In this document: piece after piece, positions 1 through 6,993 of the stretch
Numbering within the stretch: the stretch's first letter is position 1
Layout of the letters: each line of letters opens with the position of its first letter
From: Stutzerimonas stutzeri
Lineage (GTDB): Bacteria > Pseudomonadota > Gammaproteobacteria > Pseudomonadales > Pseudomonadaceae
Assembly: GCF_024448895.1 (NCBI RefSeq)
Contig: NZ_JAMOIC010000003.1
Coordinates: 1-64,000 of the forward strand
DNA: 64,000 nt
Direction of reading: 5' to 3'
Program-made: the position numbers and the translations under genes
The notes under the pieces: generated by a model
Database searches by the model: none
What the model was told of the DNA's origin: nothing
The model's input: only the letters and a program-made list of their open reading frames with translations

Positions 1-502
1 ATTCGCGCTTCTCAATCCGCCCTGAGATTAGGGTTAGTCTGCTGGGTAGCTAGGCAAGCGGAATCGCTGAACTCAGCCAGCAGCCGCAAGAGATGTGCTG
101 GGAAGTTCGCAGTTGATACCGTCTCGGCTAAGAGTCCTGGACAACGCAGCATCTGCGCCGTAAGCGCCTGTGACTGACCTAAGCAAGGCATCCAACACCC
201 AGTCTCTTTTGCACGGTGTTTGGTGGAAGTGATAAGCGGGAGGCTGCAGGCGGCAACCGAATCGCATGCCAGCGTTACTAACGAAGCTCGCAGCGCTAGT
301 GCTTCGTTTAGCCTGGTATAGCTGCTCTTTAACTTCGATATGCTGCGCTGCAGTACCTATATCGAGCAAGCAGTAGCAGCTGATGTTGATGAGGCGCTTC
401 GGAAGTTGTATGCACAGGAAGGGGCTATATATCCAAGGCCTCTGCATTTACGAATGGCGACCTGTTCGATATCGATCCAGCGCTACTACGATTGGTGTTC
501 GC
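1..502. other. Gene-poor stretch with one inverted repeat
   Basis: I see no gene I can support here. Short open frames exist on both strands but none shows a recognisable motif, a good ribosome binding site or a signal peptide. The only structure noted is an 8-bp inverted repeat (AACGAAGC at 280-287 and GCTTCGTT at 301-308) around a 13-base loop, without a following T-run. It could be a degraded gene end, a regulatory hairpin or chance. Confidence 0.5.
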
Positions 503-1546
503 TTAAGATATCTGTTTACGTCCGTGCAGTACGTCGATTATGTCGCCGAGCAGTCGGTGCAGCGCGTCGCGATGCCCCATGGCGCCGCTGGAGGGTTGTC
601 GGGTGTTGGAGGTCATTACCACCGTCATCTTTAGGCTCGGCACCACGTAGACCATCTGCCCGCCGTAGCCCCAGCCATAGCGCACCGCTTCTCCGCTCAG
701 CTCGGTGATGAACCAACCATAGCCGTAGTCGTGACCGGTGTATCGCGAGCGGGTGCGGGGCGTCCAGGACGCTTCTATCCAGTCCTGCGAGAGCAGCCGT
801 TCGCCCGAGGCCGTGAGCCCAGCGCGGCGGTAGAGCTCGCCGAAGGCCAGCAGCGAGCGCGGCGTCATTGCCATCTCGTTGCCGCCCAGATAGATACCTT
901 GCGGGTCGCGCGTCCAGGCGCTGATGGCGAAGCCGTCGAGCGGCGCCAGCCACTGCCGCGCAAGCTGCAATGTGGATTTCCCTGTGCGGCGGGTGAGGAT
1001 CGCCGAGAGCAGGTGACTGGACCCGGTGGAGTAGATCATCGCCGTTCCGGGGTCGGCCTCGAACGGTCGCGCCAGTGCCGCACGAACCCAGTTGCGACTC
1101 GCCACCCAGGCGCCGTAGTTGCGCCCGGAGGTTGATCCGAGCCCGGCCTGCATGGTCAGCAAGTTGCCAATCGTCACCTGATGCAGACGCGGATCGGGCT
1201 TGCCGGGCAGGTCGGCTGGCAGAAGCTCCGCAATGGGCTGGTCGACGCTCTTGATGACGCCCTTGTCGATGGCGATGCCGACCAGTGCGGAAATCACCGA
1301 TTTGGACGCGGATTTGATGTTGCTCGGCTGGGTCGTGCGATGGCCACGGTAACCGCGCTCGGCGATCACTTTGCCATGTTGGGCGATGATCAGCGTTTCC
1401 AGCGGGGCCAGCCGCTCGGCCTCCTCGAGCACGGTCGCCAGTCCGCTGTCCGCGGTTGCCAGCGGGCTGAGGGTAAAGAGCATCGTCACGCAGAGAGCGC
1501 GGCGATACCAGGTTGAGCGCAAGATGCGCTTGTCAGGAATGGGCAT
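503..1546 (-). CDS. Serine hydrolase, beta-lactamase class C-like
   Basis: A 347-residue secreted protein of the beta-lactamase / penicillin-binding-protein-like superfamily (family knowledge: esterases, amidohydrolases and DD-peptidases; not necessarily antibiotic-degrading). The catalytic SxxK is seen in NIKSASKSVIS, a Tyr-Ser motif in MIYSTGSSH, and the third motif as GWGYGGQ, which is typical of the esterase-like branch. A basic N-terminus followed by a hydrophobic stretch ending in ATA|DS suggests export. The frame is open further upstream, but that part overlaps the next gene in another frame, so the ATG at 1546 is preferred. The substrate cannot be told from sequence. It follows the DUF2147 gene on the same strand after 77 bases. 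Confidence 0.85.
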   Translation of the reverse strand: MPIPDKRILRSTWYRRALCVTMLFTLSPLATADSGLATVLEEAERLAPLETLIIAQHGKVIAERGYRGHRTTQPSNIKSASKSVISALVGIAIDKGVIKSVDQPIAELLPADLPGKPDPRLHQVTIGNLLTMQAGLGSTSGRNYGAWVASRNWVRAALARPFEADPGTAMIYSTGSSHLLSAILTRRTGKSTLQLARQWLAPLDGFAISAWTRDPQGIYLGGNEMAMTPRSLLAFGELYRRAGLTASGERLLSQDWIEASWTPRTRSRYTGHDYGYGWFITELSGEAVRYGWGYGGQMVYVVPSLKMTVVMTSNTRQPSSGAMGHRDALHRLLGDIIDVLHGRKQIS

Positions 1547-1623
1547 GCAGGGTTCGACCCCGTCCTTACCCTTCCGTGCAGTCCGGCAGCCGTGCCTCCC
1601 GGCATTCCCGATGTGCGTCGGCG

Positions 1624-2070
1624 TTACTGGCGAATCCAGTTCTGCGTGCGGCCCAGCGCCTCGATGCCGATGTAGCCGCGGACCTCCAGCTTCTCGCCGC
1701 CTTCGACCAGCTTGGCCTTGGCGCGGTAGGTCTTGCCCTTGGCCGGGTCGAGGATGGTGCCGTCGCTCCAAGCCTGCTCGCCGTCCGGCTTGAGGTCCCA
1801 AAGAATGGTCATGCCGGTGATGGGCTGATCCTTGCGCTCGCCGTCGCATTCGCTGCAGACCGGGTTCGGTCCGTGATCCGATTTCAGGATTTCGGCGACC
1901 TTGCCGCTTAGCGTGCCGTCAGCGGCCTGCTGGATTTCGACGATGGACCTGGGCTTGCCGGTTTCGTCGTCGATGGTCTGCCAGCGGCCGGCAGGCGATT
2001 CGGCGGCAAACGCCAGTGACGAGAGCGAGAGTGGCAGGGCCAGCAGCAGGGCATTGAAAAGAGGACGCAT
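1624..2070 (-). CDS. DUF2147 secreted protein
   Basis: A 148-residue protein with a clear signal peptide (MRPLFNALLLALPLSL..., cleavage after AFA). It shows the DUF2147 pattern: GRWQTIDDETGKPRSIVEI near the mature N-terminus, a CSECDG motif, ITGMTILWDLKP, the conserved WSDGTILDPAKGKTY and the RGYIG ending. The family is of unknown function and is usually periplasmic. The ATG at 2070 is preceded by a GGAGAC ribosome site; an upstream in-frame start would only add residues before the signal peptide. It may be co-transcribed with the serine hydrolase downstream. Confidence 0.88.
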   Translation of the reverse strand: MRPLFNALLLALPLSLSSLAFAAESPAGRWQTIDDETGKPRSIVEIQQAADGTLSGKVAEILKSDHGPNPVCSECDGERKDQPITGMTILWDLKPDGEQAWSDGTILDPAKGKTYRAKAKLVEGGEKLEVRGYIGIEALGRTQNWIRQ

Positions 2071-2174
2071 GATGTCTCCAGTGATGGAAAAGGCAGCGTC
2101 GACTCTAGCACCGGGCATTTGCTTGCGCTGGCCCTAGCCGGCTGACCGGTCGGTTCTCGTCGCTTTCGCCATCC

Positions 2175-2690
2175 TCACTCGTCCTGATCGCGGGATGGCA
2201 GCTGCCAGGGCCAGTGCCACGATGGAGCTGTGTGCGGCGTTGGTGCCGTGGTTGGCTCCCGGAACAACTGGAATTCGCTGTGCAGAGCGTGGCTGAAAAG
2301 CCGCTGCAGACGGTCGACCATAGGCTGGGCAATGCCGACCATGCGCGCGGCGACAGGCTGGTCTACGAGCTGCCGTTCGAACGCTTCGAGCGTGCGTTCG
2401 ACTTAGGCCTTGTACCACCAGATCAACGGACTGGCGGCCACACCCCTGGAACGCCTGTGACTTGGTGAGCAGGGTGTAGAGGGTAAACAGGCCGCAGTAG
2501 GAATGGCCGAACAGGGCCTGCCGTCGAACCTCGACAGTGTAGAGCTTGGCGATCAGCAGTTTGAGTTCATGCTCGATAAAGGCCAGAAATTCATCGGCAC
2601 CGCCCGATGGCGGTGATTCGAGGCCCGGAAGGCGCTGGCGATTCTCGGCGTTGGGCGTGTAGTCCTCAGCGCGGGCCTTGAAGGTGCCGA
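2175..2690 (-). pseudogene. Decayed siderophore-esterase-like alpha/beta hydrolase
   Basis: The minus strand encodes the central part of an esterase of the Fes/IroE/BesA type: ARAEDYTPNAENRQRLPG, then a nucleophile motif GHSYCGLF (normally GHSYGG). After FQG near 2440 a frameshift is needed to keep reading homologous sequence: AASPLIWWYKA follows in a second frame, is cut by a TAA at 2403-2405, and the same frame goes on as VERTLEAFERQLVDQPVAARM to a stop at 2175. So at least one frameshift and one in-frame stop break the gene. The N-terminal part is missing or unrecognisable. The intact relative would hydrolyse ferric-siderophore esters or similar compounds; this copy is unlikely to work. 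Confidence 0.75.
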
Positions 2691-3046
2691 CGCTGCCAAC
2701 TCGCAAAACGGATTTGCGGTCGAGCAGGTTGTTCACGTCGAAGGTGCCGGTCAGTGTGTCCGTAATCGTTGAGAAAGTTTGGCGTCCGCCACTGCATATC
2801 CCGGTGAGCTGAGGCGCGGGCTGCAGGCGCGTTCGATGTCGTAGTCCCTCATCGCGGTCACGCCGCCGCCTATACCCTGTCCGCGCAGGGAGTTCGGTGG
2901 CGCTCAGATCTGTCATGACGCAGGCATTGTCTTGGATGGTGTTCCGATGAGTGCGGGTGAATCCATGACCGGCTGTCTGCTGAGGCTTCAGAAAACTGTT
3001 TGTAACCCGATGTGTAGGAGACGTCATTCCCTCTGGAGCCGCGCTC
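2691..3046. other. Non-coding gap with possible TonB-receptor remnant
   Basis: No intact gene is visible. On the minus strand around 2700-2765 the translation reads TGTFDVNNLLDRKSV, which resembles the VNNLLDRxY signature near the C-terminus of TonB-dependent siderophore receptors. It runs straight into the esterase remnant, suggesting a deletion that fused the tails of two iron-uptake genes. The rest holds the promoter region of the HDOD gene at 3047. The receptor reading rests on one short motif. Confidence 0.35.
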
Positions 3047-3865
3047 ATGCAACTCGACGATCTGTTTGCCAACCTTCATCAGCTTCCCAACGTACCCAAG
3101 GTCGCCCAGGACCTGATCCTGCAATTCGATAATCCCAACACGTCCGTCGAGTCCGTGGCGCGCAACATTGCCTGCGATCCGGTGATCTCTGCCCGGGTGC
3201 TGCGCCTGGCGAACTCGGCTCGTTTTCGCGGTGCGCGCGAATCTACCAGCATTGAAGATGCGGCCCTGCGTCTGGGCTTCAATACCCTGCGAACACTGGT
3301 GCTGGCGTCTGCATTCACCTCAGCATTCAAATCGCACACCGATTTCAATCTCAAGGCGTTCTGGTACCACAGTTTCCTGGTAGCCAGCATCTGCAGGCTG
3401 CTGGCCAAGCGGGTGGGCGCTGATGTCGAAACGGCGTTCACATGCGGCATGTTGCATGACATCGGCGAACTGCTTATCCAAACCGGCGCGCCTCAGCTGG
3501 CTGATTGTCTCGGCGGCGGCGCAACCTCCGGCCCGACCCGTGCGGCCAACGAAACCCTGCAGTTGGGCTTTGGTTATCCGGAAGTAGGTGCTGAACTGGC
3601 GCGTCGCTGGCAGTTGCCACAGGTGCTGCAGGAAGCTATCGCGTACCAGGCTCGACCGTTGCAAGCACCCAACGGCAGCACGTTGCCGTATGTGATCGCG
3701 CAAAGCGTGGCGTTGACGCAGGCGCTTGAGGATCACGGCGGGGATATCGATTTGGCTCTTGAGTCCGTCAAGGGCCCGTTGACCGACAACATGGATCGAA
3801 ACGAGCTGCTAAAGTCGTTGCCGGGCGCCATCGAAACCGCGCGCACGTTCGTGGAAATGGTCTGA
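3047..3865 (+). CDS. HDOD domain protein
   Basis: A 272-residue cytoplasmic protein that is one HDOD domain nearly throughout. Family features seen are LPNVPKVAQDLI at the N-terminus, the block CDPVISARVLRLANSARF (about residues 45-62), IEDAALRLGFNTLRTLVL, and MLHDIGELL, which keeps an HD pair, although HDOD proteins usually lack the full metal site of true HD phosphohydrolases. Family members act in signalling, often with c-di-GMP or chemotaxis pathways, and have no proven common reaction. It stands alone, 261 bases before a binding protein / diguanylate cyclase cluster on the same strand. Confidence 0.88.
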   Translation: MQLDDLFANLHQLPNVPKVAQDLILQFDNPNTSVESVARNIACDPVISARVLRLANSARFRGARESTSIEDAALRLGFNTLRTLVLASAFTSAFKSHTDFNLKAFWYHSFLVASICRLLAKRVGADVETAFTCGMLHDIGELLIQTGAPQLADCLGGGATSGPTRAANETLQLGFGYPEVGAELARRWQLPQVLQEAIAYQARPLQAPNGSTLPYVIAQSVALTQALEDHGGDIDLALESVKGPLTDNMDRNELLKSLPGAIETARTFVEMV

Positions 3866-4126
3866 TCCGCGACCATGCCGGCATGGTGCGTTCCGCGCAC
3901 GCCATGCCCGCTCGGGCGTATCTGCATCAGGGCGCAGTCGGTTGCTTCGCCGCACAAAAGCGCAGCTCGTTTCCGTTCGTCGGCGGTCTTCGTTGAGCTC
4001 GCAACTGTGTTCAAGGGAACGAGCCCGGTGCCGACTAAAGTAAGGCTCGATTGCCAAACGAATGATGCCATTATGGTGGCAAGCTAATGTCGCATGCCGG
4101 ACGATAATCATCCCAGAGGTCACCTG

Positions 4127-4897
4127 ATGAATCGACCCTCGTTCCGCCGTGTGACGCTTGCTCTCACTCTGATTGCAGGGCTGTTCTGTTTTCAGCCCGC
4201 CCAGGCGGCGAGCGGCGTTACGGTCGTTACCGAAGAACTCCCTCCATACAACATGACCGTCGACGGCAAGCTGACGGGTATGGGAACTGAGGTAGTGGAG
4301 GCGGTGCTGGCGGAGGTGGGCGAGGAGGCTCGCATACAATCGATGCCCTGGGCCCGCGCCTATGACATCGCGCTCAACTCGGAAAACGTCCTGATCTATT
4401 CCATCGCCCGTACCCCGCAGCGCGAAGCGTTGTTCAAGTGGGTCGGCGTCATCGCACCAACGCGCTGGTCACTGTTTTCGCTTCCCGGCACTCAGTTCGA
4501 CCTGAAAAGCCTAGACGACGCGCGTAAATATCAGATTGCTACCGTGAAAGAAGATGTTGGCGAGCAGTACCTGATCGATAAAGGCTTCGCCATCGGCCGT
4601 AACCTGCAGTCAAGCAACAAGTACGAGCACAACTACGAAAAGCTCAAGGCCGGACGTGTGGACCTTTGGATATCCAACGAGCTAAACGCCCACTATCTGG
4701 TGCGAGAAGCCAGCGGTAATCCAAAGGAGAATGCCGTTTCTCAGCTGAATCTGGACGATCTCGGTGGCGCCAACGGCCTGTGCATGGCCTTCAGCCGCAA
4801 CACCCCGGACGAAGTTGTCGAGCGCTTCCGCCAAGGGCTCGCCCGAGTGCGCGCCGACGGTCGATATGACGCCATCGCCGCCCGTTGGCTTAAATGA
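4127..4897 (+). CDS. Periplasmic solute-binding protein, SBP_bac_3-like (first copy)
   Basis: A 256-residue exported protein. The signal peptide runs through LALTLIAGLFCFQPAQA and is cut before ASGVTVVTEE. The mature part has the type-II periplasmic binding fold pattern of the amino-acid-binding SBP_bac_3 family: VTEELPPYNMTVDGKLTGMG, PWARAYDIAL, IARTPQREALFKWVG and the C-terminal RYDAIAARWLK. The ATG at 4127 lies behind an AGAGGT site and fits the signal peptide. Its stop overlaps the start of the diguanylate cyclase by four bases, so the two are translationally coupled. No permease or ATPase gene is near, which argues for sensing rather than transport. The ligand is unknown. It is paralogous to the gene at 6248. 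Confidence 0.85.
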   Translation: MNRPSFRRVTLALTLIAGLFCFQPAQAASGVTVVTEELPPYNMTVDGKLTGMGTEVVEAVLAEVGEEARIQSMPWARAYDIALNSENVLIYSIARTPQREALFKWVGVIAPTRWSLFSLPGTQFDLKSLDDARKYQIATVKEDVGEQYLIDKGFAIGRNLQSSNKYEHNYEKLKAGRVDLWISNELNAHYLVREASGNPKENAVSQLNLDDLGGANGLCMAFSRNTPDEVVERFRQGLARVRADGRYDAIAARWLK

Positions 4898-6237
4898 ACG
4901 CCAGCATTCCGAACGCCGTAGTCGCCACAACGCAGCGCCGCCAGACCGGCTCGCTAGGCCGCCGGCTGGTGCTTGCCACGTTGGGCTTCTGCCTGCTGTT
5001 CACCCTGGCGAGCGCCGGCTTGCGCACCTGGTTGGCCTGGCACGACAGCCTCAAGGCCATGAATGCCGAACTGGTGCTGATCGATCAGGTGTTCCAGAAC
5101 AACCTGGCCAAGGCCATCTGGGAAATGGACAGCGATGCCCTGGAAACCCAGCTCGACAGCGTGGCCAGCGCAGCGCCGGTAGGCCGGGTGGAATTGCAGA
5201 TCATCCGAGCCGGACGTGCGCCGGAGGTCATTGAGCGTCAACGGGCGCAGCAGCAGGCCCAGCACCGTGCGCCCGTGTTGCAGCATCCTCTGACGTACGA
5301 AGCCTACGCGGGCGCCCGGGAAACAGTGGGCCATCTCAGGCTGGACGGTCACGAAGGGCTGCTTTGGGAGCGCCTCGTCGATGAAATCACCGAAATAGTC
5401 ATCACTCAGGTCATTCAATCGCTTCTGCTGGCCGGGCTTATCATGTGGATGTTCAACAGCACCGTGACCCTGCACGTTCGGCGAATCGCCCGGCACCTCA
5501 CCGCGCTGGCGCCAGAGAATCTCGACCAGACCCTGCGCCTTGGCCGATCTGTGAAGCGGCGTGACGAGCTGAGCCTGTTGGAGTCCGGCGTCAACAGCTT
5601 GCAGGCGAAGCTCTCCGCCTATCTCGAGCGACAGCATCAGGACGAACTGGCCCTGGCTGCTCACCGCGATCGCCTGGCCGAACTGGTGGAAGAGCGCACC
5701 ACCGAGTTGCGCGCGGCCAACGTGTTGCTGGAAGAACTGTCACGCAGCGACCCGCTCACTGGGTTGGCCAACCGCCGCCACTTCGACGAGATCAAGGAAG
5801 TCGAATTCCGTCGCGCGCTGCGCCTCGGCCAGCCGCTGACGGTGCTGATGTGCGATGTGGATTTCTTCAAGCGTTACAACGATCACTACGGCCATGCCCA
5901 GGGTGACGCATGCCTGAAGGCGGTCGCCGATACGCTCAAGAGCGTGTTCGCACGCGCGGGCGAGGTGGTTGCTCGGCTTGGCGGCGAGGAGTTCGTCGTG
6001 CTGCTGCCGGGCGTCGATGCCGAGTCCGCTCACCGCTCAGCCGTGCGTCTGCAACAACGGCTGGCCGAGCGTGAAGTCCCGCACGAGGCCTCGGCCGTCT
6101 CGCCCTACGTCACGCTGAGTGTCGGGCTGAGCGGGTTCGATCCCGAGACCGTGGATCAATTCGACCAACTGTTGCGACGTGCGGATGAAGCCCTTTATCG
6201 GGCCAAAACGCAGGGCCGCAATTGCATTTCCGACTAG
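4894..6237 (+). CDS. Membrane diguanylate cyclase with periplasmic sensor region
   Basis: A 447-residue inner-membrane protein that should make c-di-GMP from two GTP. Layout: TM1 at about 24-48, a periplasmic region of about 120 residues, TM2 at about 170-190, a HAMP-like and coiled-coil linker (about 190-280), then a GGDEF domain from about 285. The active site reads GGEEF (363-367), with SDPLTGLANRRHFDEI and MCDVDFFKRYNDHYGH upstream, so catalysis is expected. At the position of the inhibitory RxxD site there is RAGE (354-357), so product inhibition may be weak. It is sandwiched between two related periplasmic binding proteins, which probably present a ligand to its periplasmic region. Confidence 0.93.
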   Translation: MNASIPNAVVATTQRRQTGSLGRRLVLATLGFCLLFTLASAGLRTWLAWHDSLKAMNAELVLIDQVFQNNLAKAIWEMDSDALETQLDSVASAAPVGRVELQIIRAGRAPEVIERQRAQQQAQHRAPVLQHPLTYEAYAGARETVGHLRLDGHEGLLWERLVDEITEIVITQVIQSLLLAGLIMWMFNSTVTLHVRRIARHLTALAPENLDQTLRLGRSVKRRDELSLLESGVNSLQAKLSAYLERQHQDELALAAHRDRLAELVEERTTELRAANVLLEELSRSDPLTGLANRRHFDEIKEVEFRRALRLGQPLTVLMCDVDFFKRYNDHYGHAQGDACLKAVADTLKSVFARAGEVVARLGGEEFVVLLPGVDAESAHRSAVRLQQRLAEREVPHEASAVSPYVTLSVGLSGFDPETVDQFDQLLRRADEALYRAKTQGRNCISD

Positions 6238-6247
6238 CGAGGATCGA

Positions 6248-6976
6248 ATGATGCACCCGATTGCCTGGATCGCTTTCCCCCTCGTTTTGCTCGGCACGGT
6301 GGCGCATGCCGATCCGGTTCGGGTAGTGACCGAAGAGACCGCCTACAGCTATCTCCATGACGGCAAGGTCGGTGGCCCGGCGACCGAAGTGGTCGAGGCG
6401 ACCTTGCAACGCGCGGGGCTGGATGGCTATCAGATCGGCATGTACCCCTGGGCTCGCGCTTATGACATGGCGCTGCAGGAGCCCGGCGTGCTGGTGTATC
6501 TCATCGCGCGCACGTCTGAGCGCGAAGCGCTGTTTCGCTGGGTCGGTGAGATTCTGCGCATCGACTATCACTTCTACAAACTTCGCGAGCGGGACGATAT
6601 CCAGGTCGCCGATCTGGAGTCTGCAAAAGCCTATCGGATCGGCGTGTTGCGCGACGATGTGCGACATCAATATCTGGAGGCCAACGGCTTCTCCAAGATA
6701 GTGGTGACGGCGCACAACAGTGACAACTTCAAGCGGCTGCTCAACGGCCAGGTCGATCTCGTGCCCATGCCTGAACGCGACATCCTCGCGCTGTGCAAAG
6801 AGGCGGGCCTTGATCCTGGGGAAGTCCAGCGTGTTTTCACGCCAAACACATCAACGCAGCTGTACATGGCCTATAACCGGCAGACCGAAGACGAGATCGT
6901 ACTGCGCACCCAGGCCGCCTTCGAGCGGCTGCGGGACGAAGGTGTGGTCACACGCATCATGGCAGGGCACCGCTAA
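6248..6976 (+). CDS. Periplasmic solute-binding protein, SBP_bac_3-like (second copy)
   Basis: A 242-residue exported protein with signal peptide MMHPIAWIAFPLVLLGTVAHA, cut before DPVRVVTEE. It shares with the protein at 4127 the segments VVTEE, EVVEA, PWARAYD, IART, REALF and WVG, so the two are paralogues although the C-terminal halves differ clearly. The ATG at 6248 follows GAGGA and begins 11 bases after the cyclase stop; an open frame upstream lies inside the cyclase gene and lacks a signal peptide. The three genes read as one operon. Loss of the tyrosine- and proline-rich PPYN stretch (here AYSY) suggests a different ligand from the first copy. Confidence 0.85.
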   Translation: MMHPIAWIAFPLVLLGTVAHADPVRVVTEETAYSYLHDGKVGGPATEVVEATLQRAGLDGYQIGMYPWARAYDMALQEPGVLVYLIARTSEREALFRWVGEILRIDYHFYKLRERDDIQVADLESAKAYRIGVLRDDVRHQYLEANGFSKIVVTAHNSDNFKRLLNGQVDLVPMPERDILALCKEAGLDPGEVQRVFTPNTSTQLYMAYNRQTEDEIVLRTQAAFERLRDEGVVTRIMAGHR

Positions 6977-6993
6977 GCTGCCCCCGCGGCGCC

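Noticed and set aside
73-447. Possible small gene on the minus strand near the left edge
   Set aside because: No ribosome site, signal peptide or family match; low-quality composition with scattered rare codons.
503-1546. Antibiotic-resistance class C beta-lactamase
   Set aside because: The fold motifs fit, but the third motif is GYGGQ and the second is YST, as in esterase-type members; there is no evidence for lactam hydrolysis.
2870-3124. Small minus-strand gene opposite the start of the HDOD gene
   Set aside because: It is antisense to the well-supported HDOD start region and lacks any motif.
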